Shown here: one piece after another, positions 25,796-33,566 of the stretch
How the letters are laid out: every line of letters begins with the position of its first letter
Position numbering within the stretch: position 1 is the first letter of the stretch
NCBI GenBank assembly: GCA_045106855.1
Contig: JBGCFI010000013.1
Location: 1 to 64,000, forward strand
Origin: Granulosicoccus sp045106855
Lineage (GTDB): Bacteria > Pseudomonadota > Gammaproteobacteria > Granulosicoccales > Granulosicoccaceae
Length of the DNA stretch: 64,000 bases
Direction of reading: 5' to 3'
Position numbers and translations under genes: made by a program
The notes under the pieces: generated by a model
The model's input: only the letters and a program-made list of their open reading frames with translations
Told to the model about the DNA's origin: nothing
Database searches by the model: none

Positions 25796-25834
25796 ACACA
25801 AAAGCGCCAGCCCTGCTAGCTGGCGCTTTTGTGT
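25796..25834 (+). terminator. Strong intrinsic terminator of the rpsP operon
   Basis: A perfect 16-bp stem: left arm ACACAAAAGCGCCAGC (25796-25811), 7-nt loop, right arm GCTGGCGCTTTTGTGT (25819-25834). The GC-rich core is flanked by A and T runs inside the arms, as in many ribosomal-operon terminators. It lies 47 bp after the rplS stop and before the htpG promoter. Confidence 0.85.
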
Positions 25835-25923
25835 GCCTGCCACCGGAACAGATATCCGGTCAGGGAAAATCGGCGGAAGATAACCCGGGCCCAATCATCT
25901 TCAGTTCGCTGAACGCCTGCGAA

Positions 25924-25952
25924 CCCTTGATTTTGCATTGAGCTATCCCGAT
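25924..25952 (+). promoter_or_regulatory. Candidate sigma-32 (heat-shock) promoter of htpG
   Basis: CCCTTGAT (25924-25931) and CCCGAT (25947-25952) are 15 bp apart. They match the RpoH consensus CTTGAA, 13-17 bp, CCCCAT. The site is 120 bp before the htpG start, in the 237-bp gap after the rplS terminator; nothing else was recognised in that gap. htpG is a heat-shock gene in other gammaproteobacteria, so the match fits. Confidence 0.6.
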
Positions 25953-26071
25953 CTTGTCAACTGCGGCTGCCTACAGCCCCGGGTTCTGCGATTCCACAGC
26001 CAGAACAATCATCTAACCACCCAGCACTGGCCCTTGAGGGTAACGGTGATACGTAGTCGGAGACATTGCGC

Positions 26072-28039
26072 ATGAGCGACACATCCCAGGAACAAGCAAA
26101 TACTGAAGCCACTGGCGAAAAAATGGTGTTTCAGGCCGAGGTCAATCAACTGCTTCAGTTGATGATCCATTCCCTGTACAGCAACCAGGAAATATTTCTT
26201 CGCGAGCTTATATCCAACGGATCTGACGCCTGCGACAAACTGCGTTTTGAATCTATCGCAGACGCTAATCTGCTGGAAGAGGATACCGAGCTAAAGCTGG
26301 TCATCTCCGTGGATGAAGAGGCGAAAACCATCACAGTAAGTGATAACGGTATTGGCATGAACCGGGAAGAGGTTGTTGCCAATATCGGGACCATTGCAAA
26401 ATCCGGAACCAAGCAGTTTCTGGAATCGCTCACCGGAGACCAGAAAACAGATGCAAAGCTGATCGGTCAATTCGGTGTTGGTTTCTACTCAGCCTTTGTC
26501 GTCGCTGAAAAGGTGGTTCTGACAACCCGCAAGGCAGGCGAGCCGGCGTCGGCTGGCAGTCGCTGGGAGTCTGACGCTAGCGGTGGGTATACCTTGGCAG
26601 AAGTTGAACAGGCTGAGCGTGGAACACAAATTACGCTTCATATCAAAGACGAATGCAGCGAATTCCTCAACGCGCACAGGTTGCGCGGAGTCATCAAGAA
26701 ATATTCCGATCACATTACATTCCCGATCATGATGCTTGGAGAGGTACCGCCTGTACCTGAGCCTGAGGAAGGTGAGGAAGCTGCGATACCGGAACCTGCC
26801 AAGCTTGAGCAGGTTAACGATGCTTCGGCGCTCTGGACGCGTCCCAAATCCGAGATCACCGAAGAGGAATACCAGAGTTTTTACAAGTCTGTGTGCAATG
26901 ATTTCGACGACCCGCTGGTCTGGGCGCACAATCGTGTGGAGGGTAATCAGGAGTACACCTCATTACTCTATCTCCCGAAAAAAGCGCCTTTCGATCTTTA
27001 CGATGGAAACCACCAGCGCAATGGCATCAAGCTGTTCGTACAACGCGTTTTTATCATGGACGAGGCAGAAAAGTTGATGCCGCGATATCTGCGTTTTGTT
27101 CGAGGACTGGTAGATAGCAATGATTTGCCGCTGAACGTTTCACGAGAGATATTGCAGAACAACAAGATCATCGAATCCATTCGCAGCGCCTCTGTAAAAC
27201 GGGTGATTGGCTTGATGGAAAAACTGGCCGAGAAAGAGCCTGAAAAGTACGAAACCTTCTGGACAGAGTTTGGTAATTGTCTAAAGGAAGCGCCTGGCGA
27301 GGACTTTGCCAACAAGGAGGCTGTGGCGAAACTCTACCGTTTTGATACAACCAACTCGGAAGCCCAAGGCGAGTTAACGGGACTGGACGACTACATTGCG
27401 CGTATGAATGTTGGTCAGGAAAAAATCTACTACATCACTGCCGATAGCTATGCGGCCGCCAAGAACAGCCCGCATCTTGAAGTGTTCCGTGATAAGGGCA
27501 TTGAAGTGCTGCTGATGCATGATCGCGTTGATGAATGGATGATGTCCTATTTGTTCGAATACGAAGGCAAGTCATTTGTGTCCATTGCCAAGGGAGATCT
27601 TGATCTGTCTGCCATTGAAGGTGGGGAGCAGGAGTCAGATGAGCAGAAGTCCGAGAAAGAGAAAAAGGCGGCAGCTGTTGCCCCGACGATCGAGCGGATC
27701 AAAGAGGTATTGTCCGAAAGTACCAGTGATGTAAAGGTCTCCGCACGGCTAACCTCATCGCCAGCATGTGTGGTCATGGGAGAGCATGATATGGCACTGC
27801 ATATGCAGCAATTGCTCAAGCAGGCCGGTCACGATCTTCCCAATACAAAACCGGTGCTGGAAGTCAATCCTACGCACCCCATTGTCGATCTGATGGATAA
27901 TGAGCAAGACGAGGAACGGTTCAAGGACTGGGCTCATCTGCTGCTGGATCAAGCTCTGCTAGCTGATGGTGGACAACTTGAGGACAGTGCTGGCTTTGTG
28001 AAACGCATGAACGATATGTTCATTGCACTGAAGGGATAG
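26072..28039 (+). CDS. htpG: Molecular chaperone HtpG (bacterial Hsp90)
   Basis: A 655-residue cytoplasmic ATP-dependent chaperone. The N-terminal GHKL ATPase domain has ELISNGSDACDKLR, SDNGIGMNREEV, GTIAKSGTKQF and the lid motif IGQFGVGFYSAF. The middle domain has DLPLNVSREILQNN and the C-terminal dimerisation domain ends in the helices after LEVNPTHPIVDLM. The chosen ATG at 26072 has GGAG 9 nt upstream; a TTG two codons earlier is less likely. An acidic stretch rich in Pro/Glu near residues 227-245 is a slightly extended loop. It is a single-gene unit behind a sigma-32-type promoter. Confidence 0.97.
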   Translation: MSDTSQEQANTEATGEKMVFQAEVNQLLQLMIHSLYSNQEIFLRELISNGSDACDKLRFESIADANLLEEDTELKLVISVDEEAKTITVSDNGIGMNREEVVANIGTIAKSGTKQFLESLTGDQKTDAKLIGQFGVGFYSAFVVAEKVVLTTRKAGEPASAGSRWESDASGGYTLAEVEQAERGTQITLHIKDECSEFLNAHRLRGVIKKYSDHITFPIMMLGEVPPVPEPEEGEEAAIPEPAKLEQVNDASALWTRPKSEITEEEYQSFYKSVCNDFDDPLVWAHNRVEGNQEYTSLLYLPKKAPFDLYDGNHQRNGIKLFVQRVFIMDEAEKLMPRYLRFVRGLVDSNDLPLNVSREILQNNKIIESIRSASVKRVIGLMEKLAEKEPEKYETFWTEFGNCLKEAPGEDFANKEAVAKLYRFDTTNSEAQGELTGLDDYIARMNVGQEKIYYITADSYAAAKNSPHLEVFRDKGIEVLLMHDRVDEWMMSYLFEYEGKSFVSIAKGDLDLSAIEGGEQESDEQKSEKEKKAAAVAPTIERIKEVLSESTSDVKVSARLTSSPACVVMGEHDMALHMQQLLKQAGHDLPNTKPVLEVNPTHPIVDLMDNEQDEERFKDWAHLLLDQALLADGGQLEDSAGFVKRMNDMFIALKG

Positions 28040-28199
28040 GTTAGATCTGTCGATAGCTGACTTGCTTTGCAGCGTCAAGACATGTGAATAAAACCAATCA
28101 GCGGTTGGCGCTAAGGGTTTCAGCGGCTAGAATTGGAGAATTGCGGCGGGTCGATCATGATTCCGCCGTTGTTATTAGCGAATTGGTGCAGATTATTCA

Positions 28200-28592
28200 A
28201 TGATATCCAAGTTTTTGAGATCAGCCAGCGAACCAACAGGTGCAATGGGTGTATCACGCCTGGTGCGGGCAGGGTTTTTGACAGCGTCTATGGCCTTTGT
28301 GGTCGGCGCTGCTCCAGTGGCACAGGCTGAAGGCGACGCCTCAGCAGGCGAGACTAAGGCACATACCTGCCTAGGATGTCACGGCGTCCAGCACTATGTA
28401 AATACCTACCCCACTTATCATGTTCCGCGCATAGCAGGGCAGCATTCGCAGTACCTGATTGCGGCCTTGCAGGCGTATCGGGCCAAAACACGTTCTCATC
28501 CAACCATGCAGGCTAACGCTGCATTGTTGAGTGATCAGGACATTGAGGACATTGCAGCCTGGTTTGCAGCGCAAGGTATATCAAACAAATGA
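28200..28592 (+). CDS. Monoheme c-type cytochrome (class I, c4/c553-like)
   Basis: A 130-residue periplasmic electron carrier. An N-terminal signal ends near PVAQAEG, about residue 44; the segment before the hydrophobic core is unusually long. One heme site, CLGCH (57-61), and a likely axial Met103 in HPTMQA give a low-spin His/Met heme. The C-terminal helix DQDIEDIAAWFAAQ is typical of cytochrome c4/c553. The stop overlaps the start of the next cytochrome gene, so the pair is co-translated. Each protein looks like one half of a diheme cytochrome c4. The partner oxidase or reductase is not in the window. Confidence 0.9.
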   Translation: MISKFLRSASEPTGAMGVSRLVRAGFLTASMAFVVGAAPVAQAEGDASAGETKAHTCLGCHGVQHYVNTYPTYHVPRIAGQHSQYLIAALQAYRAKTRSHPTMQANAALLSDQDIEDIAAWFAAQGISNK

Positions 28593-28924
28593 TGAATAGA
28601 AAAATCGCAGCTTGCCTGCTGTTGGCATCTGTCCTACCGGCAAATAACGCACTGGCCGGAGATCCTGCAGCCGGTGAGCAAAAAGCGGCTACCTGTGCTG
28701 CCTGTCATGGGGCAGACGGAATTTCCACTATTGCCAGTAACCCGATACTTGCCGGGCAATATGCCAGTTACCTGGAACATGCGCTGAAAAGCTATCGCGA
28801 CGGTTCCCGGCAAAACGCTATTATGTCTGGCTTTGCAGCCCAGTTATCAGATGAAGATATATCGGATCTGGCTGCCTGGTTTTCATCACAGACAGGCCCT
28901 TTGCAAACGACTCCAGTTCCTTAA
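28589..28924 (+). CDS. Monoheme c-type cytochrome (class I, c4/c553-like), second of pair
   Basis: A 111-residue periplasmic cytochrome. The signal peptide MMNRKIAACLLLASVLPANN ends near ALAGD. The heme site is CAACH (36-40), with probable axial Met79 in NAIMSGF and a C-terminal helix DEDISDLAAWFSSQ. The same helix sequence pattern occurs in the preceding gene, showing duplication. Two ATG codons in tandem (28589, 28592) are possible starts, both overlapping the previous stop. The gene converges on ycgL across a short gap with a hairpin. Confidence 0.92.
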   Translation: MMNRKIAACLLLASVLPANNALAGDPAAGEQKAATCAACHGADGISTIASNPILAGQYASYLEHALKSYRDGSRQNAIMSGFAAQLSDEDISDLAAWFSSQTGPLQTTPVP

Positions 28925-28955
28925 ATACTCCTCGCCGGGGTTTTGGCAGATAGTG

Positions 28956-28978
28956 ACGTCGGGCCTGCGGCCTGACGT
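28956..28978. terminator. Possible bidirectional terminator between cytochrome gene and ycgL
   Basis: A 10-bp stem, ACGTCGGGCC (28956-28965) with GGCCTGACGT (28969-28978), contains one G-U pair and a 3-nt loop. It fills the 58-bp gap between two convergent stop codons. No T-run follows on either strand, so efficiency is doubtful. Confidence 0.4.
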
Positions 28979-28982
28979 TGGA

Positions 28983-29273
28983 TCAGGCCCCTGATTGCAA
29001 ATTACGGGTAGCAGCCAGGGCAATGGATTCCAGCTGCCGTTCGATATCTCGAGGCATCTGAAGGTGAAAGCCTTGCCGGGAAAGATTCTCTATAACCGTT
29101 CCGGCATCCTCCTGACCGAGTTTTTTCTCGGCGCTTAGCTCAAGGGTCATGGCATACTCCGGTACGCCGAGTTGTTTCATGACGGGAGCAGGCAGTTTTT
29201 CAAGGCCATCTTCTTCGGCAAGATAAACATAAAGGCCTTCCTTAACGGAGCTTCGATAGATATAGCACTGCAT
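28983..29273 (-). CDS. ycgL: YcgL domain-containing protein
   Basis: A 96-residue cytoplasmic protein of the YcgL family (UPF0745), widespread in gammaproteobacteria and of unknown biochemical role. Family features are the opening MQCYIYRSSVKEGLYVYL, the PVMKQLGVPEYAMTLEL segment, and the C-terminal GFHLQMPRDIERQL, which correspond to CVIYRSSKRDQTYLYV and GYYLQLPPP in E. coli YcgL. It is transcribed alone on the minus strand between two plus-strand units. Confidence 0.88.
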   Translation of the reverse strand: MQCYIYRSSVKEGLYVYLAEEDGLEKLPAPVMKQLGVPEYAMTLELSAEKKLGQEDAGTVIENLSRQGFHLQMPRDIERQLESIALAATRNLQSGA

Positions 29274-29376
29274 GGGTGATTCCTGCGTTATTCTGGAATG
29301 GTGATGAAACCCTCCGGACTAAGCATTCGCTTGCCGAAGAAATCAATGAATCAAGAACAGATCCAGTTTCGTTTAA

Positions 29377-29793
29377 ATGGTTGAAAAGGTACGTATAGAC
29401 AAGTGGTTATGGGCGGCGCGTTTTTTTAAAACCCGGTCTGTTGCCAGTGAGTCGATTGCCAAAAATCGCGTGCGTATTGGCGGGCAGCGTATTAAACCAT
29501 CCAGACTAGTGGCGATTGGTGATGAGATTACCATCGAAAAAGTACCCTATGAGTTTCATGTGACCGTGCTGGGGCTAAATGATCAGCGACGTCCCGCAAC
29601 AGAGGCACAGGCTCTTTACGAAGAGACCGCCGAAAGTGTCCAGGCGCGCCAGATTTTACGCGATCGCTTGCGTAGCGACTCGATCGCACGTGTGGGATTG
29701 TCGGGAGATGGTCGACCCTCCAAAAAACAACGGCGCCAGATAATTCGGTTCCAGAACCAGAATGACGCACCTGAGACTGCTTCAGATGAATAA
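29377..29793 (+). CDS. hslR: Heat shock protein 15, S4-domain RNA-binding protein
   Basis: A 138-residue protein that binds 50S subunits carrying a stalled peptidyl-tRNA after heat shock. The S4 domain is at the N-terminus: VRIDKWLWAARFFKTRSVA, then IAKNRVRIGGQRIKPSRLV. A basic C-terminal tail (SKKQRRQIIRFQ) matches E. coli HslR. It precedes pcnB by 15 bp and may be co-transcribed with it and folK. Confidence 0.93.
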   Translation: MVEKVRIDKWLWAARFFKTRSVASESIAKNRVRIGGQRIKPSRLVAIGDEITIEKVPYEFHVTVLGLNDQRRPATEAQALYEETAESVQARQILRDRLRSDSIARVGLSGDGRPSKKQRRQIIRFQNQNDAPETASDE

Positions 29794-29808
29794 AGCACGG
29801 AGAAAGGA

Positions 29809-31314
29809 TTGTTAAAGAAACTCGGTGGACTGTCACGATCCGCGATGAGTAAAGGACGATCGCTGCTCACTGGCAAACAGGCAGGCGGTGCTACCGAGCA
29901 GGTGGACCGTAAATCGAAAAAGCGTCGTGAGCCGGTTATTGTACCGGCGGGTGAGCATGGAGTTACCCGCAAATCCATAGGGCGTTCAGCGTTGAAAGTG
30001 CTGGATAAACTGCACGAGGCAGGGCATTCGGCCTATCTGGTCGGTGGTGGTGTCCGTGATGCTCTGGTTGGACTCAGGCCCAAGGATTTCGATGTTGCCA
30101 CTGATGCCAGTCCGGAAACCATACGTTCGCTCTTTCGCAACTCGCGCATCATCGGTCGAAGATTTCGGCTAGTGCATGTTGTATATGGTCGGGAGATTAT
30201 TGAAGTGGCCACTTTCCGTGCTGCGCATAACAAGGGCGAAGGCGGGGAGATTGGTGCTGCTGGCCGCATAGTGCGGGATAACGTTTTTGGCTCGATAGAG
30301 GAAGATGCCTACCGCCGTGACTTCTCCGTCAATGCCCTTTACTACAATATCGCCGACGATTCGGTCGTAGACTACGTTGGCGGTCTGGAAGATCTGGATG
30401 CTGGCATATTTCGTCTTATTGGAGATCCTCAGACACGTTGTGCCGAGGATCCTGTGCGTGTTCTCAGAGCGGTCAGATTAGCCGCCAAACTCGATTTTGA
30501 AATCGACACCAAGACACTCAAGGCGATGGAGACGATCGCTGAAGAGCTTCGCTCAACGCCGCCAGCTCGCCTGTTTGAAGAAGTGCTCAAGTTGTTCCAG
30601 GGCGGCTACGCCTTGACGAGTTTTCAATCGATCCGCGAGCATGATTTGTTGCGCTTTCTGTTTCCTCTACTGGATAAACGGCTCAAGGCCTCTGCGCCGG
30701 AACTTGAAAGCATGCTGAATGCAGCACTAAGCAACACGGATAAACGGGTTGCGGTGGGTAAGCCAATTACCCCTGCTTATCTGCTCGCCTTCATGTTGTG
30801 GCCTGATGTCGAAGAATACGCCTTGCAGGATATTCGCAAAGGGATGCCTGTTAACGAGGCATTGCAGGCTGCGGCTGATTCCGTGCTGTCCGTCCAGCTG
30901 CGTATCATCTCGATTCCGAGGCGATTTTCAGGGCCGATGAAAGAGATCTGGCAGATGCAACCGCGTCTGGAGAAACTGCGTGGAGGGCGAGCGCTGAAGC
31001 TTATCGAAGATAGGCGGTTTCGCGCAGCGTACGATTTTCTATGCTTGCGGGCAACAATTGACGATCGTCTGCAAAGTAGTGCGGCCTGGTGGACCACTGT
31101 GCAAACCTTGCCCGATGAGGAGCGAGCCGACTCAGCTGCCAAGCGACCCGTTGCTCCCAACATCTGGTCATCCTCATCAGATAGTGCGGTCGAGGATGAC
31201 GGTGAAGACTCAATTCCCCGTGCCGCTGGTCCGGCAGCCTCCAAGAAAAAGCGGCGTAGACGACGCAGACGCAAGCCTTCCGGGGATAAAGGCTCTGCAC
31301 ACAAGAACTCATGA
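29809..31314 (+). CDS. pcnB: Poly(A) polymerase I
   Basis: A 501-residue nucleotidyltransferase that adds poly(A) tails to RNA 3' ends and so promotes their decay. The polymerase-beta head has LVGGGVRDALVG and the metal-binding Asp93/Asp95 in PKDFDVAT. It continues with GRRFRLVHV, EEDAYRRDFSVNALYYN and DPVRVLRAVRLAAKL, all matching E. coli PcnB rather than a CCA enzyme. The start is TTG, with GGAG six bases upstream; an in-frame ATG at 29845 lacks a ribosome site. The C-terminus ends in a Ser/Asp/Glu stretch followed by a strongly basic KKKRRRRRRRK tail, probably for RNA binding. Its stop overlaps the folK start. Confidence 0.96.
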   Translation: MLKKLGGLSRSAMSKGRSLLTGKQAGGATEQVDRKSKKRREPVIVPAGEHGVTRKSIGRSALKVLDKLHEAGHSAYLVGGGVRDALVGLRPKDFDVATDASPETIRSLFRNSRIIGRRFRLVHVVYGREIIEVATFRAAHNKGEGGEIGAAGRIVRDNVFGSIEEDAYRRDFSVNALYYNIADDSVVDYVGGLEDLDAGIFRLIGDPQTRCAEDPVRVLRAVRLAAKLDFEIDTKTLKAMETIAEELRSTPPARLFEEVLKLFQGGYALTSFQSIREHDLLRFLFPLLDKRLKASAPELESMLNAALSNTDKRVAVGKPITPAYLLAFMLWPDVEEYALQDIRKGMPVNEALQAAADSVLSVQLRIISIPRRFSGPMKEIWQMQPRLEKLRGGRALKLIEDRRFRAAYDFLCLRATIDDRLQSSAAWWTTVQTLPDEERADSAAKRPVAPNIWSSSSDSAVEDDGEDSIPRAAGPAASKKKRRRRRRRKPSGDKGSAHKNS

Positions 31315-31799
31315 GCCGGGTGTTTGTCGCGCTTGGCAGTAACCTGGGCGATCGTGAATCTCATGTGCTTCAGGGCATATTGGATATTCAGCAGATACCC
31401 GATTGCTCAAATATCGTTAGCTCTTCAATTTACGAAACAGCCCCGATGGGGCCTCAGGATCAGCCCGATTATCTTAATAGCGTCTGTTCGTTCCAGTGTG
31501 AACTGGAGCCTGCACAATTGCTTGCAGAGTTGAAGCAGATAGAGAAGCATCACGGGCGGGTGCAGACGACAGAACGCTGGACAGCCAGGCCATTGGATCT
31601 GGATATTCTTCTGTTTGGCGATCAACAAATCAACACAGAGGAGTTGACTATTCCGCACGTTGGAATTGCACAGCGATCATTCGTACTGTGGCCATTGGCT
31701 GAGCTTGACAAGACTCTCAATATTCCGGGCCTTGGTCCTGTCAGCGACTTGATGGATAACTGCCAGCGCTATGGAATCCAGCGTTATCATAGGGGCTAG
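31311..31799 (+). CDS. folK: 2-amino-4-hydroxy-6-hydroxymethyldihydropteridine diphosphokinase
   Basis: A 162-residue folate-biosynthesis enzyme that transfers pyrophosphate from ATP to 6-hydroxymethyl-dihydropterin. HPPK motifs are FVALGSNLGDRESHV, YETAPMGPQDQPDYLNSV and the ATP/magnesium segment RWTARPLDLDILLFGD. The ATG overlaps the pcnB stop (ATGA), so translation is coupled, an arrangement common in gammaproteobacteria. In many relatives panB and panC follow; here a deoxynucleoside kinase gene is next and no pan genes are seen. Confidence 0.96.
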   Translation: MSRVFVALGSNLGDRESHVLQGILDIQQIPDCSNIVSSSIYETAPMGPQDQPDYLNSVCSFQCELEPAQLLAELKQIEKHHGRVQTTERWTARPLDLDILLFGDQQINTEELTIPHVGIAQRSFVLWPLAELDKTLNIPGLGPVSDLMDNCQRYGIQRYHRG

Positions 31800-31999
31800 C
31801 GCGAACGGCAGCTGTTGCTCAATCATTTGCGCATTGCTTTTTAGACTATCTCATTCATACCCCGGGTTTATGGCATATTTCATACCTCGTGCAATGTGCG
31901 CGTGCTGACAGCTATCATGCTGGTGAAAGTTTTTAGCGCCACTGCCATAGCGCTGAACAAGTGTCTGAAAAACTTTGATTAGCAGCTACACTGTACTAT

Positions 32000-32641
32000 A
32001 TGAAATATCAGTTCATCGCTATTGAAGGTCCAATCGGTGTCGGGAAATCCACGTTGGCCAGACAGTTGTCAACGCATTTCAAGGCACACTTTCTCAGTGA
32101 TACAGAAACCAGCAATCCCTATCTGAAATCCTTCTATAAGGATCCGCGTGCTAGCGCACTGCATACACAATTACATTTTCTGGTCGCCCGGCTCAAGGTG
32201 TTAAACAATCCTGCCGTGGTCAAACCCATTCAACCCATCGTTGCAGATTTTCTGCTTGATAAGGACCGCATTTTTGCAGAACTTACACTCGATCATACAG
32301 AATGGTGGATGTACTCCCAGCTCTACGAAAAACAGGTAAAAGATGTGCCCAAGCCAGATCTGGTGGTTTATCTACAAGCGCCTCTGGAAAGGCTCATTGA
32401 GCGAATCGAACGTCGTGGGGTTCCTCACGAACAACGCATCGACAGCAACTACCTGCAACAGTTGAGTTCACTGTACGAGCGCTATTTCCACGCTTATAGC
32501 GAGACGCCACTCCTGATTATCAATACGGCTGACATTAATTTGGCGGATAATGTTTCTGAAGTGGAGAGATTATGCGAAATGATTCACCAGATGGAGGGTG
32601 GTCGGCACTACTTTAATCCCATGGTCCCCTGTACCGACTAG
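32000..32641 (+). CDS. Deoxynucleoside kinase
   Basis: A 213-residue P-loop kinase of the dNK/dCK/dGK family, which phosphorylates deoxynucleosides for salvage. Visible are the P-loop GPIGVGKST (10-18), the substrate-site segment FLLDKDRIFAE, the ERIERRGVPHEQRID arginine-rich lid, and YLQQLSSLYERYFHAY near the C-terminus. Homologues sit beside folK and panBC in other gammaproteobacteria. It is separated from folK by 200 bp with no recognised feature, so it probably has its own promoter. Which deoxynucleoside it prefers cannot be read. Confidence 0.85.
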   Translation: MKYQFIAIEGPIGVGKSTLARQLSTHFKAHFLSDTETSNPYLKSFYKDPRASALHTQLHFLVARLKVLNNPAVVKPIQPIVADFLLDKDRIFAELTLDHTEWWMYSQLYEKQVKDVPKPDLVVYLQAPLERLIERIERRGVPHEQRIDSNYLQQLSSLYERYFHAYSETPLLIINTADINLADNVSEVERLCEMIHQMEGGRHYFNPMVPCTD

Positions 32642-32789
32642 CCCGATAAGCGTGCTGACGCCGTTAAACCAATTCTTTCATGCATAATCCAGTTGATTAG
32701 CTGCCGAATCCGCTATCATGCGCGGTAACGTTTGCGAAGGAAGGCGCGTCAGGTTATCCATATTGTGATGAAAGGGACAAGTGCCATAT

Positions 32790-33500
32790 ATGAGCGATAA
32801 GCAAAATTTGCGGATAGCTTTGCTTGAAGACAATCATGAGCAGGCCGCTCGGGTCAGCCGATGGATTGAGAGCAGTGGGTATCACTGTGGTGTATTCCAC
32901 ACGGCGGAGGACTTTCAGCGAGGCTTTCGTAAAAACAGCTATGACGTTGTTGTACTCGACTGGATGCTTGAAAGTGGCAGTACGGGGCTTGATGTTCTTC
33001 AGTGGATCAGAAAAACACTCACTAGCGACATCCCGGTTATTTTTGCAACGTCCAGGCAGGCAGAGGAAGATATTGTCACGGCCTTGAGGGCAGGTGCAGA
33101 TGACTACCTGGCGAAGCCTGTCAGGCAACACGAGCTGCTTGCGCGCCTGTATGCGCTGGCCAGGCGTGCCCAGCCGGAAACAGAAGTGCTTGAGTGTCCT
33201 CCGTATGTATTTGATACATCCAACCGGCAGGTCAGTTTGAATGACGAGATCATCAAACTGACAGAAAAAGAATATGAGCTTGCTCTGTTCCTTTTTCGAA
33301 ATCGTGGCCGAGTGTTGTCGCGCCAACACCTGCTTACTACTGTGTGGGGCACCTCTGCAGAGCTTAATACGCGGACAGTAGATACCCATGCAAGCCGGTT
33401 ACGTAAAAAACTGAACCTCCTGGCTTCGGAGCGCTGGAAGTTAACCTCTATTTATCAGCACGGGTACCGGCTTGAGGAACACACAGGTAGTAATGTGTGA
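32790..33500 (+). CDS. OmpR/PhoB-family response regulator
   Basis: A 236-residue DNA-binding response regulator. The receiver domain has the acidic pocket LLEDN, phosphorylatable Asp57 in VVLDWML, a switch region around FATSRQAEED, and Lys in DDYLAKPV. The C-terminal winged helix includes KLTEKEYELALFLFRNRGRVLSRQHLL and ends RTVDTHASRLRKKL with the usual GYRLE. A GTG three codons upstream (32781) is also possible; AAGGGA lies near both. It is followed after 66 bp by a CHASE2 histidine kinase, its probable partner. Targets are unknown. Confidence 0.93.
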   Translation: MSDKQNLRIALLEDNHEQAARVSRWIESSGYHCGVFHTAEDFQRGFRKNSYDVVVLDWMLESGSTGLDVLQWIRKTLTSDIPVIFATSRQAEEDIVTALRAGADDYLAKPVRQHELLARLYALARRAQPETEVLECPPYVFDTSNRQVSLNDEIIKLTEKEYELALFLFRNRGRVLSRQHLLTTVWGTSAELNTRTVDTHASRLRKKLNLLASERWKLTSIYQHGYRLEEHTGSNV

Positions 33501-33566
33501 AATCCTTCGTTATTGCAGCCCAGCGTGTGTCGTAACATCCATCAACGCTTAGTCACCCATTAACCG

